From the NCBI RefSeq assembly GCF_900129805.1, contig NZ_FQWY01000004.1, positions 34,716 to 98,715 on the forward strand: 64,000 nt of DNA, written 5' to 3'. Of this stretch, positions 16,787 to 26,257 are shown piece after piece. The stretch comes from Thermosyntropha lipolytica DSM 11003 (lineage in GTDB: Bacteria > Bacillota > Syntrophomonadia > Syntrophomonadales > Syntrophomonadaceae). Position 1 is the first letter of the stretch, and every line of letters starts with the position of its first letter. The notes beneath the pieces were generated by a model, which worked only from the letters and a program-made list of their open reading frames with translations, was not told where the DNA came from and did no database searches. The position numbers were made by a program, and so were the translations under genes.

Positions 16787-17473
16787 ATGATGGTAAATGA
16801 CAGCCTGCACAGTGAACTTGGTCGTTTAAAAGAAGAAATCCTGAAAATGGGAAGGCTTTTAGAAGAGCAGGTATATAAGTCGGTAAAATCTCTGGTGGAA
16901 AAAGATGTCGTTTTGGCCCGGGAAGTTATTGCCAATGATGATGTTATAGATGAAATGGAATTTGCTATCGAAAAGAAAACCCTGGGTTTGATTGCCTTAA
17001 AACAGCCTATGGCCAAGGATTTGCGGCTTATCGCTACTATTTTGCGCATGATAATTGACATGGAGAGAATGGCTGATCATGCTGAAGATATAGCCCGTAT
17101 TACGATTGAGCTTTATGAACAGCCTTATATAAAAAGGTTGATTGATATTCCGCGCATGGCTGAAATCGGCAAAGAGATGATCAGCATAGCCCTGGATGCG
17201 TTTATATATGAAAATATGGATAAAGCCATGAGCCTTATTCCTATGGAAGAACAGATGGATGCTTTATATGAGCAGATATTCCGGGAACTTCTTTCCTATA
17301 TGATGCAGGATCCCCGGACTATTGCTCAGGCTACGGAGCTTTTGCTGGTGGCAGGCCATCTGGAAAGGATAGGAGATCATGCTACTAATATCGGGGAAAT
17401 GGTGATCTATGTTGTTGAAGGACGCCGGGTAGATTTTAATGAACTGGCCCGGAAAAAGGAAGATAATAAATAG
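16787..17473 (+). CDS. phoU: Phosphate signalling protein PhoU
   Basis: The 228-aa helical protein consists of two PhoU repeats (about 8-95 and 110-200). Each contains the metal-binding (E/D)xxxD pattern, seen in DMERMADHAEDIAR and LERIGDHATNIGE. AAAAAGGAGGAG precedes ATG 16787, with a second ATG directly after at 16790, better spaced by three bases. PhoU damps PstSCAB and PhoR activity when phosphate is plentiful. It is the last gene of the operon, followed by a strong terminator. Confidence 0.95.
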   Translation: MMVNDSLHSELGRLKEEILKMGRLLEEQVYKSVKSLVEKDVVLAREVIANDDVIDEMEFAIEKKTLGLIALKQPMAKDLRLIATILRMIIDMERMADHAEDIARITIELYEQPYIKRLIDIPRMAEIGKEMISIALDAFIYENMDKAMSLIPMEEQMDALYEQIFRELLSYMMQDPRTIAQATELLLVAGHLERIGDHATNIGEMVIYVVEGRRVDFNELARKKEDNK

Positions 17474-17500
17474 GAGGATTACTGGCTTATTTTATGGGTT

Positions 17501-17535
17501 ATCAGCATAAGGGGGATACTTATGCTGATTTTTTT
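17501..17535 (+). terminator. Intrinsic terminator of the pst-phoU operon
   Basis: ATCAGCATAAG (17501-17511) pairs perfectly with CTTATGCTGAT (17519-17529), followed by a run of seven T. Confidence 0.95.
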
Positions 17536-17664
17536 GTTTTAATGGAAAGTATTTATTTTTTCCTGAGGTATCTCTGCTTTTACCTTGGTAATAGAGGAAG
17601 GAAAAGATATAATGTTATTATAAAATAGAGATAAACTGCTTATATGAATGGGGAGGCATCTATT

Positions 17665-17943
17665 TTGGATAAGGATAAAAAAACGGTCAACAAGGTGAGT
17701 GTAGAGATTTTTGGGGAAAACTATGTGGTAAAAGGGGAGGAAAGCCCGGAATACATAGAAATGCTGGCTGCTTATATCGACAAGCGCATGAGGCTTATCC
17801 AGCAGCGCAACCCCAATCTTTCTACTGCCAAAATTGCCGTTCTTACTGCTCTTAATCTGGCCGATGAGCTGAACAAATTGCAGGATGATTATGATAAGCT
17901 TTTAAAAGCTCTGGAAGAAGAAAGAAAAAACAGGATGGGATAA
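17665..17943 (+). CDS. zapA: Cell division protein ZapA
   Basis: TTG 17665 is nine bases after GGGGAGG; an in-frame ATG at 17644 lies upstream of that site, so the shorter 92-aa form is preferred. The sequence VSVEIFGENYVVKG, then SPEYIEMLAAYIDKRM and a C-terminal coiled coil (ALNLADELNKLQDDYDKL) match ZapA. ZapA bundles FtsZ filaments at midcell. polX begins 4 bp downstream, the pairing commonly seen in Firmicutes. Confidence 0.88.
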   Translation: MDKDKKTVNKVSVEIFGENYVVKGEESPEYIEMLAAYIDKRMRLIQQRNPNLSTAKIAVLTALNLADELNKLQDDYDKLLKALEEERKNRMG

Positions 17944-17947
17944 CAGG

Positions 17948-19621
17948 ATGACTAATCGTCAGGTAGCTGATATTTTAAACCGTATAGCTGACATATTGCT
18001 TATAAAAGATGAAAACCCTTTTAAGATAAAGGCTTACCGCAATGCTGCCCAGGCTATATATTATCTGGATGAAGATGTGCGCCTGCTTTATGAGAAAGGT
18101 AAGCTGGAGGAGATACCGGGAGTAGGCAAAGCAGTAAGGGAAAAAATAGAAGAAATGCTCTTAACCGGCCAGCTTGCTTATTATGAAAACCTGCTCCAGG
18201 AAGTTCCGACCGGTGTGCTTGATATGCTGGCCATACCTGGTATAGGACATAAAACAGTTAAACTTATCTATGAAAAAACCGGGATTGCAAGCATTGATGA
18301 CCTGTTAAAGGCAGCCGAGGAAGGACGTTTAAGAAGTATTCCCGGTATAGGAGAAAAAACCGAAGATAATATTAAAAAAGGCATAGCTATGCTTAAGCAG
18401 AACAGCGGCAAGGTTAATTTAGGGATAGCTTTGCCTCTGGCTGAAAAATTCAGGGATTTTTTGCTGGCTGATGAAAAAATACTTAATGCCTCCATCGTCG
18501 GAAGTTTGCGCCGGGGAAAGCCTCTGGTGCGTGATATAGATATACTGGTAGCTGCTTATGACTATAAGGCAGTACATAAAAGAGCGGAAAAGTTTGAAGA
18601 AGTAAAGAAGATTGCGAGGAAAAACCGGGAAAATGTACAGGGAAAGCTAATTTACGACATTGATTTTGAAATCATAATCGTTCCTCCGGAAGATTATTAT
18701 CATAGTCTGATATGGACTACAGGTTCCAAAGCTCATCGCCAGGTGCTGCTAGCCGGGGTAGATAGGAAGAGCTTAAGAGGCCTTAACCGTGAAGAGGAAG
18801 TCTATGCCCAACTGGGTATACAGTATATTCCACCGGAATTGCGGGAAAATCGAGGGGAAATTGAAAAAGCCCGTCTTAACCTGCTGCCTCCCCTGGTAGA
18901 ATTTGGGGATATAAAAGGAGATTTGCATGTCCATTCGGATTGGAGTGATGGCGGGCATGATATTGAAGAGATGGTAAGTAAGGCAAGGAAAAAAGGTTAT
19001 AACTACCTGGCCATAACTGATCATTCCAAATCGCTTCCCATAAGCGGAGGGCTTTCGGAAGAAAGGCTCAAGGCCCAGGGAAAGGTTATTGATGAGCTAA
19101 ACCAGAAGCTTAATGGGTTTAAGGTTTTAAAAGGGATTGAAGTTGATATACTAAAAGATGGTTCTCTGGATTACGGTGATGAAATTCTGGAAAATCTGGA
19201 TATAGTAGTTGCTTCTATTCATTCTCATTTTAAGCTGGATAAGGAAGAGCAGACCAGAAGGATTATAAATGCGATAAAGAGCAATAAGGTAAATATAATA
19301 GGTCATCTGACAGGAAGGCTCTTAAACCGGAGAAATGGCTATGAACTGGATATTGACAGCATACTAAAGGCAGCAGCCGCCCATAAGGTAGCTCTGGAGA
19401 TAAACTCCCATCCAGAGAGGCTGGATATTGACGAGGAAACAGCGATGAAGGCTAAGGAATACGGGGTAAAAATAGCTGTAAGCAGCGATGCTCACCATCG
19501 GGAAGATTTAGATCTTATACGCTATGGAGTTATCAATGCCCGTCGGGGATGGCTTACTCCTGATGATATAATAAATACCTGGCCACTTGATAAATTAATT
19601 TCTTTTCTGAACCGGGACTAA
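17948..19621 (+). CDS. polX: DNA polymerase X with PHP domain
   Basis: This 557-aa enzyme is full length for bacterial PolX. Residues 1-130 hold helix-hairpin-helix repeats (IPGVGKAVREKIEEML, IPGIGHKTVKLIYEKTG, IPGIGEKTEDNI). The nucleotidyltransferase domain has GSLRRGKPLVRDIDILVA with the catalytic Asp pair. The C-terminal PHP domain starts at GDLHVHSDWSDG (about 325) and has further His/Asp motifs (ITDHS, SIHSH, SSDAHH) for a metal-dependent 3'-5' exonuclease. It acts in gap-filling base excision repair. Confidence 0.95.
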   Translation: MTNRQVADILNRIADILLIKDENPFKIKAYRNAAQAIYYLDEDVRLLYEKGKLEEIPGVGKAVREKIEEMLLTGQLAYYENLLQEVPTGVLDMLAIPGIGHKTVKLIYEKTGIASIDDLLKAAEEGRLRSIPGIGEKTEDNIKKGIAMLKQNSGKVNLGIALPLAEKFRDFLLADEKILNASIVGSLRRGKPLVRDIDILVAAYDYKAVHKRAEKFEEVKKIARKNRENVQGKLIYDIDFEIIIVPPEDYYHSLIWTTGSKAHRQVLLAGVDRKSLRGLNREEEVYAQLGIQYIPPELRENRGEIEKARLNLLPPLVEFGDIKGDLHVHSDWSDGGHDIEEMVSKARKKGYNYLAITDHSKSLPISGGLSEERLKAQGKVIDELNQKLNGFKVLKGIEVDILKDGSLDYGDEILENLDIVVASIHSHFKLDKEEQTRRIINAIKSNKVNIIGHLTGRLLNRRNGYELDIDSILKAAAAHKVALEINSHPERLDIDEETAMKAKEYGVKIAVSSDAHHREDLDLIRYGVINARRGWLTPDDIINTWPLDKLISFLNRD

Positions 19622-19668
19622 AAAACGCATAAAGGGTTCTCACCTCACCCCATAATAAGTAGTAGAAG

Positions 19669-20436
19669 ATGGCAAAGGGGTGGGAAGCTGATGTGCTGAG
19701 TTTTGTTTTAAAAGCTGCCATTATGTATTTTATGGCTCTCATAATGATACGGCTTTTAGGCAAAAGGGCTTTAGGCGAACTGGGCCCTTTTGATTTTGTG
19801 GTTATGACCGGCGTAGGACATACTGTGGTATCGGTAGCTCTTGATAAAAGCATACCTTTTTATGAAGGAGTGGTAATACTTTTTACTCTGGCTTTGCTGG
19901 AATATATGGTAGGGTATGCAGCCCTTAAAAACCAAAAACTGTCCCATATTATCACCGGAAAACCGGTTATATTGATCGATAATGGCCGCATTATCAAGGA
20001 AAATCTGCGCCGGGAAAAATTTAATATTGATGATCTTATGCAGGAACTCCGCAAACAGGGCATAAAAAATATAGATGAGGTAGAGAAAGGAATACTTGAA
20101 CCTTGTGGAGGTTTCAGCGTGCTTCTAAAAGATGAGGATGAACCTGTAAGCAGGCGCGATCTGGGGATAAAAGAAGCTAGAAGGCGTGATATACCTACTT
20201 TTGGCGAATTTTCCCGGGGAGAGCTTTTTGCTCTGCTTGAGGAAGAAGAGAAAGAAGTAAGGCCGGAAATAAAACTCCATGAGTTTTTGGATAAAATTTT
20301 GCTTAAACTGGAAAATATTGAAGAAAGGTTATATCGCTTAGAAAGTAAGAGCGAAGATGGTAAAAATAGAATAGATGCCGTTATAAAAACAAATGATAAG
20401 GGGAGGATTGAGGATGAAACTGCGCCAGATATATGA
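19669..20436 (+). CDS. DUF421 membrane protein, YetF/YrbG family
   Basis: The 255-aa protein has three N-terminal membrane helices (about 5-75) and the family motifs RLLGKRALGELGPFDFVV, GKPVILIDNGRI and LRREKFNIDDLMQELRKQG. The soluble domain is typical of YetF-like proteins; the function is unknown, with roles in spores or envelope stress in relatives. The C-terminal ~50 residues are a charged coiled-coil-like extension. The start at ATG 19669 has a weak site; GTG 19693 is an alternative after AAAGGGG. The end overlaps the next gene by 23 bp. Confidence 0.85.
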   Translation: MAKGWEADVLSFVLKAAIMYFMALIMIRLLGKRALGELGPFDFVVMTGVGHTVVSVALDKSIPFYEGVVILFTLALLEYMVGYAALKNQKLSHIITGKPVILIDNGRIIKENLRREKFNIDDLMQELRKQGIKNIDEVEKGILEPCGGFSVLLKDEDEPVSRRDLGIKEARRRDIPTFGEFSRGELFALLEEEEKEVRPEIKLHEFLDKILLKLENIEERLYRLESKSEDGKNRIDAVIKTNDKGRIEDETAPDI

Positions 20437-21382
20437 ACTGGCAGTAGAACTGGGAAAGAAGTATGATGTAAGGGGAGATTACCTTTACCGGATACTGGAG
20501 GCTAAAGAGAAAGAATATGAAAAGCTGGCGGAAGACGAAAAGGAATTTTATGATAAAGAAAACCTGGTTAATCCTTTCAGTGATACGCGTATTCTGGTAG
20601 GCAGCGGGGAAGAGGAAGTTGAGACTATCCTGTGCGGGATAGATATGGAAATCGGGGAGATAATCCTGGCTGATCGGCTGCGTGAGAAAGGGCACAAAAT
20701 CGATCTGGTTATGGCTCACCATCCGGAAGGGATTGCTTATGCTGCCCTGCATGATGTTATGCATCTGCAGGAAGATATGCTGGCAAGGTTTGGGGTGCCT
20801 ATAAATGTGGCAGAGGGCGTAATGGCAGGCCGTATTGCCGAAGTAGAGAGGAATATTATGCCGGCCAACCATCAAAGAGCTGTAGATGCCGCCCGGCTTC
20901 TTGACTTGCCTTTTATGTGTGTCCATTCTCCCGCTGATAATCTGGTAAATAACTATCTGGATGAGCTTTTTAACACCCGTAAGCCTGATACTTTAGGGGA
21001 TATAATGGATATTTTGCTGGAAATTCCGGAATATAAAAAAGCCAGAGAACTGAAAGCCGGGCCTAAAATTATCGTAGGTGACAAAAAGAGAAGATGTGGC
21101 AGAATTTTTGTGAAGATGACGGGAGGAACCTCAGGAGCAGTGGAAGCTTACAGCAAACTGGCCCAGGCCGGGGTAGGAACTATAATATGCATGCATATGC
21201 CGGACAAGCACCGGCAGGCGGCCAAGGAAAACCATATAAATGTCGTAATTGCCGGCCATATGGCCAGTGATTCGCTGGGCATGAATCTTTTCCTGGATGA
21301 ACTGGAAAAGGCAGGGATAAATATTATACCGTGTTCAGGACTGATAAGGGTTAAGCGTTTTGCTGATAGTGATGGCAACTGA
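20414..21382 (+). CDS. NIF3-like metal-binding protein
   Basis: The 322-aa product starts at ATG 20414, right after GGGAGGATTGAGG; the in-frame ATG at 20393 lies upstream of this site. The motif DLVMAHHPEG and later TIICMHMPDKHRQAAKENHINVVIAGHMASDS provide the His/Asp/Glu metal ligands typical of the NIF3/DUF34 family. The N-terminal helical region is an addition found in Clostridia homologues. The biochemical role of the family is not settled (a metal chaperone or hydrolase is suspected). Confidence 0.75.
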   Translation: MKLRQIYELAVELGKKYDVRGDYLYRILEAKEKEYEKLAEDEKEFYDKENLVNPFSDTRILVGSGEEEVETILCGIDMEIGEIILADRLREKGHKIDLVMAHHPEGIAYAALHDVMHLQEDMLARFGVPINVAEGVMAGRIAEVERNIMPANHQRAVDAARLLDLPFMCVHSPADNLVNNYLDELFNTRKPDTLGDIMDILLEIPEYKKARELKAGPKIIVGDKKRRCGRIFVKMTGGTSGAVEAYSKLAQAGVGTIICMHMPDKHRQAAKENHINVVIAGHMASDSLGMNLFLDELEKAGINIIPCSGLIRVKRFADSDGN

Positions 21383-21402
21383 GCAGGAGGAAGGTAAGAA
21401 AA

Positions 21403-23880
21403 ATGGAACTTTTGGCACCGGCAGGGAATTTTGCCTCTTTTATGGCCGGGATCGCAAACGGTGCAGATGCAGTATATCTGGGAGGCAAGGATTTTAATGC
21501 CCGTCAGGGGGCAGAGAACTTTACCGAGGAAGAAATAAAGGAAGCGGTATACTATGCTCACGTTCGCGGCCGAAAGGTTTATATAACAATAAATACTCTG
21601 CTGGCTAATGATGAATTGGAAAGGGCTCTGGATTATCTTTTCCGCCTTTATCGCCTGGGGATAGATGCGGTGATTGTCCAGGATTTAGGTTTTATGCAGG
21701 CCGTACGCCGGGTGCTTCCTGATTTGCGGATTCATGCCAGTACCCAGATGACAGTTCATAATGAACAGGGAGCCTTGTTTATATATAATGAAGGGGTAAA
21801 AAGGGTAGTTCTGGCCCGGGAGATGTCCCTTGACGAAATTAAAAAGATAAAAAATGCCGTTCCTGATCTAGAACTGGAAGTTTTTGCCCATGGTGCCCTT
21901 TGCTATTCTTATTCCGGACAATGCCTTTTTAGCAGTATGGTAGGGGGAAGAAGCGGCAATCGGGGCAGGTGTGCTCAACCCTGCCGTTTAAGATACCGGC
22001 TTTATAAAGACAAGGAGAATAAGCCTTTAGCCCTGGAAAAAGGGCAGTATATTCTAAGCCCTGCTGATATAGCCCTGATAGATTTTCTGCCTGAGCTTAA
22101 AAAGGCCGGGGTTAATTCCTTAAAGATTGAGGGGCGTATGAAAAGGCCGGAATATGTAGCCGTAGTTACCAGAAACTATCGGCGAATGCTGGATGTTCTG
22201 GAGGAAAAAGGGGATTATACTGTAGATGAGGAGACGAAAAAGGAACTTTTAAAGATATTTAACCGTCATTTATCCCGGGGTTATTTGTGGGGGGTTAAAG
22301 ATGATATTTTAAGCCCTATGCGCCCCAATAACCGGGGGGTAAATGTGGGGAGGGTAGTAAGCCAGGATAAGGATTTTAATACGGAAATAAAACTCAGCGA
22401 TGAAGTACAGCTGGGAGATGGCCTGGAAATCTGGGTGAATAAGGGTAAAAACCCGGCTTTTATAGTTAAAGAGATGAGAAAGAATGGAAAAAAGGTGGCT
22501 GTAGCCGGCAAGGGGGATGTAATAACCGTAAAAATTGAAGGCCGGGTGGCTAAAGGAGACAGGGTTTTTAAAACCCATGATGAAAAGCTTATTTCCTCAG
22601 CTGTGGCCAGTATAAAGAACAGCTCCTTTAAAGTGGGAGTTAAAGCCCGGGTTTATCTGGAAGCAGGCCGGCCTCTGGTTTTAGAGTTTATAGATGATAA
22701 CGGAAACATAGCGCGAGCAGAAAGCGCTTTACCTTTGGAAAAAGCGGAAAAACAGGGACTTGATGCAGCCACCTTACGCGAAAAAATAGGACGACTGGGT
22801 AATACCCCTTTTTATCTGCAAGATCTGGTATTGATAGGCGAGGAAAATACCCTCATAATACCTTTTAGCGAGATTAATGCTACCCGGCGCCGGGTTTGTG
22901 AAGAGCTCTATAAAATTTACAGCTATAGTTATGACCGTATAGAAGAAGAGGAGTATATAATAAGCAAAAAATCCTATCTGGAAAAAAGGGAAAAAGTGCG
23001 AAAGTCAGGGAAGCGGATACCCCGGCTTTGTATAACGGTAAGCGGGATAGAAGAAGCGGTAGCGGCCAGAAAGGCAGGGGCCGACCGGGTATATATAGCT
23101 TTGGAAAAGCTTATAAAACCGAGGGCTCCTTTTGATGTACATGCGGTAAACAGGAGCCTGGTTGATCTTAACCTGGAATATGGAGGAATAATTCCCTGCC
23201 TGCCTCGTATTCAAAAGCCGGGAGAGTTCAGGCCGGAGATTTTAGAAGGCGTAGAAGAAGTTTTAACTGGCAATCTGGGGAGTATGAAATGGTGCCTGGA
23301 TAAAGGGATAAGGACCAGGGCTGATTATACCCTGAATGTTTTTAACCAGTATGCCCTGGAATATCTTCTAGACAAAGGGGTAAAAGGGGTTGCCCTGTCT
23401 CCGGAGCTCAGCTTTAAGGAACTTGCTTCTTTTACTGACTTGAGCAGGGCGGAACTTCTGGTACATGGTGAGCTTATCCTGATGGTTTCTGAATACTGCC
23501 CTTTTCCTTATCTTTTAGAAGGGGAAAGAGATAAGTGCCCGCGCTTTTGTCAGCGCGGCGAGTATTATATAAAGGATGAGAAAGGTTATGAGTTTCCTGT
23601 AACTACGGATGCTTTTTGCCGTTACTATGTTTTTAATTCCCGCACCCTTTGCCTTATTGACGACCTGCCTAAAATTACAAAATTAGGGGTAGAAGGGGTG
23701 CGCATTGAGGGGAGAAGGCTTAAGCCCGAGGAAGTAAGCGCAACTGTCAGGATATACCGGCAGGCTTTAGATATAATAGCAGAAGAGGAAAGTTTTGACA
23801 GTGCGCAGTATAGAGAAAAATTGCGCAGAGTTAGCCGTTCGGATTTTACTAAATGTCATTATTATCGTGGGGTTATGTGA
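21403..23880 (+). CDS. Peptidase U32 family protein, long form (RlhA-like)
   Basis: This 825-aa protein begins MELLAPAGNFASFMAGI and has the U32 signature around EVFAHGALCYSYSGQC (residues about 160-175) with GNRGRCAQPCR just after. A central inserted domain (about 370-530) corresponds to the DUF3656/collagenase-like insertion of long U32 proteins such as E. coli RlhA. A second TIM-barrel-like half follows. Members hydroxylate RNA bases or act as collagenase-type proteases; E. coli RlhA makes 5-hydroxycytidine in 23S rRNA. I infer RNA modification from length and domain order. The cysteines are those expected for an Fe-S cluster. The gene directly precedes mutS2 (2-bp gap). Confidence 0.85.
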   Translation: MELLAPAGNFASFMAGIANGADAVYLGGKDFNARQGAENFTEEEIKEAVYYAHVRGRKVYITINTLLANDELERALDYLFRLYRLGIDAVIVQDLGFMQAVRRVLPDLRIHASTQMTVHNEQGALFIYNEGVKRVVLAREMSLDEIKKIKNAVPDLELEVFAHGALCYSYSGQCLFSSMVGGRSGNRGRCAQPCRLRYRLYKDKENKPLALEKGQYILSPADIALIDFLPELKKAGVNSLKIEGRMKRPEYVAVVTRNYRRMLDVLEEKGDYTVDEETKKELLKIFNRHLSRGYLWGVKDDILSPMRPNNRGVNVGRVVSQDKDFNTEIKLSDEVQLGDGLEIWVNKGKNPAFIVKEMRKNGKKVAVAGKGDVITVKIEGRVAKGDRVFKTHDEKLISSAVASIKNSSFKVGVKARVYLEAGRPLVLEFIDDNGNIARAESALPLEKAEKQGLDAATLREKIGRLGNTPFYLQDLVLIGEENTLIIPFSEINATRRRVCEELYKIYSYSYDRIEEEEYIISKKSYLEKREKVRKSGKRIPRLCITVSGIEEAVAARKAGADRVYIALEKLIKPRAPFDVHAVNRSLVDLNLEYGGIIPCLPRIQKPGEFRPEILEGVEEVLTGNLGSMKWCLDKGIRTRADYTLNVFNQYALEYLLDKGVKGVALSPELSFKELASFTDLSRAELLVHGELILMVSEYCPFPYLLEGERDKCPRFCQRGEYYIKDEKGYEFPVTTDAFCRYYVFNSRTLCLIDDLPKITKLGVEGVRIEGRRLKPEEVSATVRIYRQALDIIAEEESFDSAQYREKLRRVSRSDFTKCHYYRGVM

Positions 23881-23882
23881 AA

Positions 23883-26225
23883 ATGGATGGAAAAACACTT
23901 ATGCGTTTGGAATTTAACAAAATACAGGATATGCTTAAGGGATATACGCATTTTGAAGGAGGAAGACAGGAAGTAGAAAATATAAAGCCTGCTTCCGATT
24001 ATGAACTGGTAAACCGGTGGCTGGATGAGACGGAGGAAGCTATGGAGTTTCTCCGTTTGCAGGAGCCTTTGTTTTTAAAGGGTTTAAAAATGGTGGATAA
24101 AGAAATTAATAAAGCCCGTATCAAGGCTCTTCTTACTCCCGAGGAGCTTTACAACATCTATCTATTATTAAAAGGGGCGCATAATGCCAAAAAATATTTA
24201 ACCCATGAAAAATATCCCCGCCTTAGCCGTTTAGTTTTGGGCATAGAAGAGCTTTATTTTCTGGAAAAAGCCATTGCCAAGGCCATAAGTGAAGAAGGCA
24301 AGATAAAAGATGATGCTTCCGCAGCTTTAAAAAATATAAGAAGTCAGGTTAATGTAGCCCGCATACGCATAAGAGAATATTTACAGAATTTTGTAAGGTC
24401 AGAGCAGAATCAAAGGTTTTTGCAGGAGGCTATAATTACTGAGCGGGATGGCAGGTATGTAGTACCGGTAAAACAGGAATACCGGCATGAAGTCAAAGGG
24501 ATAGTACATGATGAGTCAGCAAGCGGAGCGACAGTTTTTATTGAGCCTTTAGCGGTAGTAGAGCAGAATAACAAGATAAGAATGCTGCTTTTGGAGGAGA
24601 AAAGGGAAGTAGAAAGGATATTGAGGGAATTAAGCGATAAAGCAGCTTCCTGTGCCGAAGAACTTAAAAGAAACCTGCAAATTTTAAGCCGGCTGGATTT
24701 TATCTTTGCCCGTGCCTACATGGCTTATAAAACTGATTCTTACCGGCCGCTTATAAATACCCAGGGGGTTATCGAGATCGAAAAAGGAAGGCATCCCCTT
24801 TTAGGTAAGAAGGCAGTTCCTCTTAACATCCACCTGGGACGAGAGTTTGATATCCTGGTTATAACCGGGCCCAATACCGGAGGCAAAACCGTAACCCTGA
24901 AAACCGTGGGCTTGCTTACCCTTATGGCCATGTGCGGCCTTTTTATTCCTGCCCGGGAAAAGAGCAAGATTGCCCTGTTTAAAAACATATATGTTGATAT
25001 AGGGGATGAGCAGAGTATTGAGCAGTCTTTGAGCACTTTTTCTTCTCATATGACTAATATTATATCTATACTGGAAAATATGGATGAAAATTCTCTGGTT
25101 TTGCTTGATGAACTGGGAGCCGGGACTGATCCAGTAGAAGGGGCAGCTCTTGCCAGGGTAATCCTGGAAGAGATTTTACGCAAGGGAGCCAAGGCAATTG
25201 TATCTACCCATCAAAGTGAACTTAAGAATTTTGCTTATCAGCAGGAAAGGGTAGAAAATGCCTGTGTAGAGTTTGACCCGGTTACTTTAAAACCTACTTA
25301 TGAGCTGACTATTGGCATGCCGGGGCAAAGCAATGCTTTTGAAATTGCATCCCGGTTGGGGCTTCCTCATTATTTAGTGGAAAGGGCCCGCATGATGGTC
25401 CCGGAAAGTGAAGCGGAAATAAGCAATATGATAAAAAGAATGAAGGAAGCCAAGAATTACTATGATAATTTACTCCGAGAACTGGAAGAGGAAAAAAAGA
25501 AGTTAAAAGAGGAAAGAGAAATCCTTTTAAAGGAAAAAGCAAAGTTTAATCAGGAAAAAGATGAGATCTTGTCCCGGGCGAGGCGGGAAGCCGAAGCTTA
25601 TGTGCGGCAAATAAGGCGGGAAGCGGATGAGGCCTTGCAGGAATGGAAAGAACTGCTTAAAAAGAAGGAAGAACCGCCTAAATGGCATGAAATTGAAAAA
25701 GGACGGCAAAAACTGAAAAGAATTAGCCTGAACCGGATGGAAGCAGAGGAGGAGCTGGAGTTAAAGCCAGATCGGGAGATAAAGGCAGGAGATTATGTTT
25801 TTATTAAAAGCCTGTCCCAGAAGGGATATGTGCTGGAACCTCCGAACAAGCTGGGGGAAGTGGTGGTACAGGCAGGTATTATGAAACTTACGGTTAAGGA
25901 AAAAGATATAATTGTTGCCGAAGCTCCGGAAGAAAAAGAGATAAAATGGAAGGCGGAAACTTTCTTAAAGAAAGCCCAGCACATATCAAATGAAATCGAT
26001 GTAAGAGGCAAGCTGGCCGAGGAAGCTTTAATGGAAATTGAAAAATATCTGGAAGATGCTAATCTGGTAGGATTAAGTCCGGTGAGGATAATCCACGGCA
26101 AAGGAACAGGAGCTTTACGCAAGGCAGTAAGGGAATATCTGAAAAATCACCGCTATGTAAAGAGTTTTCGGGACGGCATGCTCAATGAAGGCGGTTTTGG
26201 GGTTACCGTAGTTGAACTGAGATAA
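23883..26225 (+). CDS. mutS2: MutS2 family ATPase/endonuclease
   Basis: ATG 23883, two bases after the previous stop, is preferred over an upstream in-frame codon. The product of 780 aa has the MutS core and Walker A GPNTGGKT (about 329), VLLDELGAGTDP (Walker B), a long coiled coil (about 510-600) and a C-terminal Smr domain (about 700-780) with IDVRG and HGKGTGALR. MutS2 suppresses homologous recombination and, in Bacillus, rescues collided ribosomes. Length and motifs are complete. Confidence 0.95.
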   Translation: MDGKTLMRLEFNKIQDMLKGYTHFEGGRQEVENIKPASDYELVNRWLDETEEAMEFLRLQEPLFLKGLKMVDKEINKARIKALLTPEELYNIYLLLKGAHNAKKYLTHEKYPRLSRLVLGIEELYFLEKAIAKAISEEGKIKDDASAALKNIRSQVNVARIRIREYLQNFVRSEQNQRFLQEAIITERDGRYVVPVKQEYRHEVKGIVHDESASGATVFIEPLAVVEQNNKIRMLLLEEKREVERILRELSDKAASCAEELKRNLQILSRLDFIFARAYMAYKTDSYRPLINTQGVIEIEKGRHPLLGKKAVPLNIHLGREFDILVITGPNTGGKTVTLKTVGLLTLMAMCGLFIPAREKSKIALFKNIYVDIGDEQSIEQSLSTFSSHMTNIISILENMDENSLVLLDELGAGTDPVEGAALARVILEEILRKGAKAIVSTHQSELKNFAYQQERVENACVEFDPVTLKPTYELTIGMPGQSNAFEIASRLGLPHYLVERARMMVPESEAEISNMIKRMKEAKNYYDNLLRELEEEKKKLKEEREILLKEKAKFNQEKDEILSRARREAEAYVRQIRREADEALQEWKELLKKKEEPPKWHEIEKGRQKLKRISLNRMEAEEELELKPDREIKAGDYVFIKSLSQKGYVLEPPNKLGEVVVQAGIMKLTVKEKDIIVAEAPEEKEIKWKAETFLKKAQHISNEIDVRGKLAEEALMEIEKYLEDANLVGLSPVRIIHGKGTGALRKAVREYLKNHRYVKSFRDGMLNEGGFGVTVVELR

Positions 26226-26257
26226 AAAAAGAGGGATGGAGCCCCTCTTTTTTTATC
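26221..26257. terminator. Bidirectional terminator between mutS2 and the PBP gene
   Basis: A perfect 15-bp stem, GATAAAAAAAGAGGG (26221-26235) with its complement at 26243-26257, has seven A on one side and seven T on the other. It serves both convergent genes; both stop codons lie inside the stem. Confidence 0.95.
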